Below, one piece after another: positions 63,127 to 64,000 of a stretch of DNA of 64,000 nt. The stretch comes from Sulfurimonas sp. Its GTDB lineage: Bacteria > Campylobacterota > Campylobacteria > Campylobacterales > Sulfurimonadaceae. How positions within the stretch are numbered: position 1 is the first letter of the stretch; the number at the start of each line of letters is the position of its first letter. The notes beneath the pieces were generated by a model. That model saw nothing but the letters and a program-made list of their open reading frames with translations, was not told the DNA's origin and searched no databases. Position numbers and translations under genes: made by a program. The DNA is taken from NCBI RefSeq assembly GCF_029027405.1, contig NZ_CP093396.1, positions 2,057,497 through 2,121,496 on the forward strand, read 5' to 3'.

Positions 63127-63762
63127 TTACCTTAATTTAAATTCTAAAATTTGTTCAGCCATTTGCTCTATTCTTTGTCCATTTACTTGTTTTGGTTTAA
63201 ATTTCCAACCATATACGCTTTGTAATGCAGCATCATCAAATATGTTTTTTGGATTGGAATCTAAGATAATTGCGTTTTTCACTAACCCATCTTTACCTAT
63301 AAGTAGTTGCACTTTTACATAACCCTCTTTTTTAAGTATTTTAGCTCTTCGTGGGTACATAGGAGGTATCCTAAGTATTGGCATTGCTGAAGTATTTTGT
63401 GTGATATCCGATTTAGTGAAAATTGCACCATTTAAAAAACCATTATTATTTATATTCATTGATAACTTAATAGGTGAAATATTTATATTTAGTTTGGTTT
63501 TTTGCATCGCAAAGTTTACTTTATTTATATTTGTAGTTATTTTTGGAGGAGTTTTAATTTTTTTAGGTTTTGGCAACTTTTTCTTTACTCTATGTTTTTT
63601 CTCGATTTTACTTTCATTGATCATTCTTATAAAACTTATATTTCCGTATTTAGTTTGAGTAGATTTATTATTGCTAATTATAATGGTTTGATTTAGCATC
63701 CAATATAGTGTTAGAGTAAAAAAGAGGGCAACAATAGGTAAAAAAAATCGTATAATTGTCAT
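63127..63762 (-). CDS. TonB-like protein, second copy
   Basis: The 211-residue protein has an N-terminal membrane helix (about 5-22), a Lys/Pro-rich spanning part (KKLPKPKKIKTPPK) and a TonB C-terminal domain with YPRRAKILKKEGYVKVQLLI. Its start lies one base after the exbD stop. It is distinct from the TonB at 58448 and has its own exbD. Confidence 0.9.
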   Translation of the reverse strand: MTIIRFFLPIVALFFTLTLYWMLNQTIIISNNKSTQTKYGNISFIRMINESKIEKKHRVKKKLPKPKKIKTPPKITTNINKVNFAMQKTKLNINISPIKLSMNINNNGFLNGAIFTKSDITQNTSAMPILRIPPMYPRRAKILKKEGYVKVQLLIGKDGLVKNAIILDSNPKNIFDDAALQSVYGWKFKPKQVNGQRIEQMAEQILEFKLR

Positions 63763-63763
63763 G

Positions 63764-64000
63764 TTACTCTTTTTTTGTCGCTATTGATATACTTTGTATA
63801 CCCGCCATTTTAATTTGATCCATAACCGCGACTAAAAGACCAGTTTTTGATTCCATATCTGCTTGAATTATAATTGAAGTTTTATCATCACCGTTAGTTA
63901 ATCTTTGTATATTTGCTCTTAATGCTCTTAAATCAATTTGCCTTTTATCTATCCATATTTCTTCATTGCTTGTAATTGCAACTAAAATATTATTGCCTTT
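63764..64000 (-). CDS. exbD: ExbD-like protein, C-terminal part (cut by window edge)
   Basis: I translated the open frame running in from beyond the window. The last 78 residues include NNILVAITSNEEIWIDKR, IIIQADMESKTGLLVAVMDQIKMAG and a final TKKE, which fit the periplasmic domain of ExbD/TolR. Its place directly before tonB supports ExbD. The membrane helix with the proton-carrying Asp is outside the window. Confidence 0.85.
   Translation of the reverse strand, partial: KGNNILVAITSNEEIWIDKRQIDLRALRANIQRLTNGDDKTSIIIQADMESKTGLLVAVMDQIKMAGIQSISIATKKE

Overview
The window is AT-rich and dense with genes. It reads as a chromosome segment from a sulfur-oxidising member of the Campylobacterota, most like Sulfurimonas or a close relative. 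The main reasons are a soxXYZAB cluster without soxCD, a sulfide:quinone oxidoreductase, and the block gyrA-flgP-flgQ-flgR-asd, an order known from Campylobacter jejuni. No rRNA, CRISPR array or prophage was seen.

Layout. 1-11 kb: a sulfur-oxidation region on the minus strand. It runs from soxX through Y, Z, A and B to a porin, a metallo-beta-lactamase-fold hydrolase, a thioredoxin, a DsrE-like protein and a chemoreceptor. Upstream lie a histidine kinase, a response regulator and a membrane-anchored periplasmic sensor without output domain. That sensor shares its ligand-binding domain with the chemoreceptor. Three 11-bp direct repeats sit between the kinase and soxX. 11-21 kb: pepN, an IS3-family element, sqr with a small companion gene, a peptide-deformylase-like membrane protein that has lost its catalytic residues, a hybrid kinase and a response regulator. 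21-29 kb: housekeeping genes (5'-nucleotidase, GIY-YIG protein, ferredoxin, ppx, bamA, tyrA) and a small cluster with a NapL-like propeller.

29.1-43.9 kb: fifteen co-directional, tightly spaced genes. They carry two paralogous BatA/BatB/BatD sets, MoxR, a DUF58 protein, a small membrane protein, three lipoproteins, an Aat-like acyltransferase and a zeta-toxin-like kinase with a small partner. This is the most distinctive locus here and may be an envelope assembly or stress machine. 44.0-44.6 kb: two convergent tRNA units (Lys-Glu and Asn-Asn) with nearly identical consensus promoters. 44.6-52.9 kb: a radical SAM gene, hemE, a YqhA-family gene, asd, flgR, flgQ, flgP and gyrA.

53-64 kb: an accessory stretch. 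It holds a HAF-repeat autotransporter next to a lone insertion-sequence end, an amt-PII-amt nitrogen module, a tonB-like gene, a cytochrome c'-like gene, IS256 debris, an intact IS5-family element, and the 3' part of an exbD-tonB-TPR operon cut by the window edge.

All functional calls are by motif recognition and context. No database search was run.
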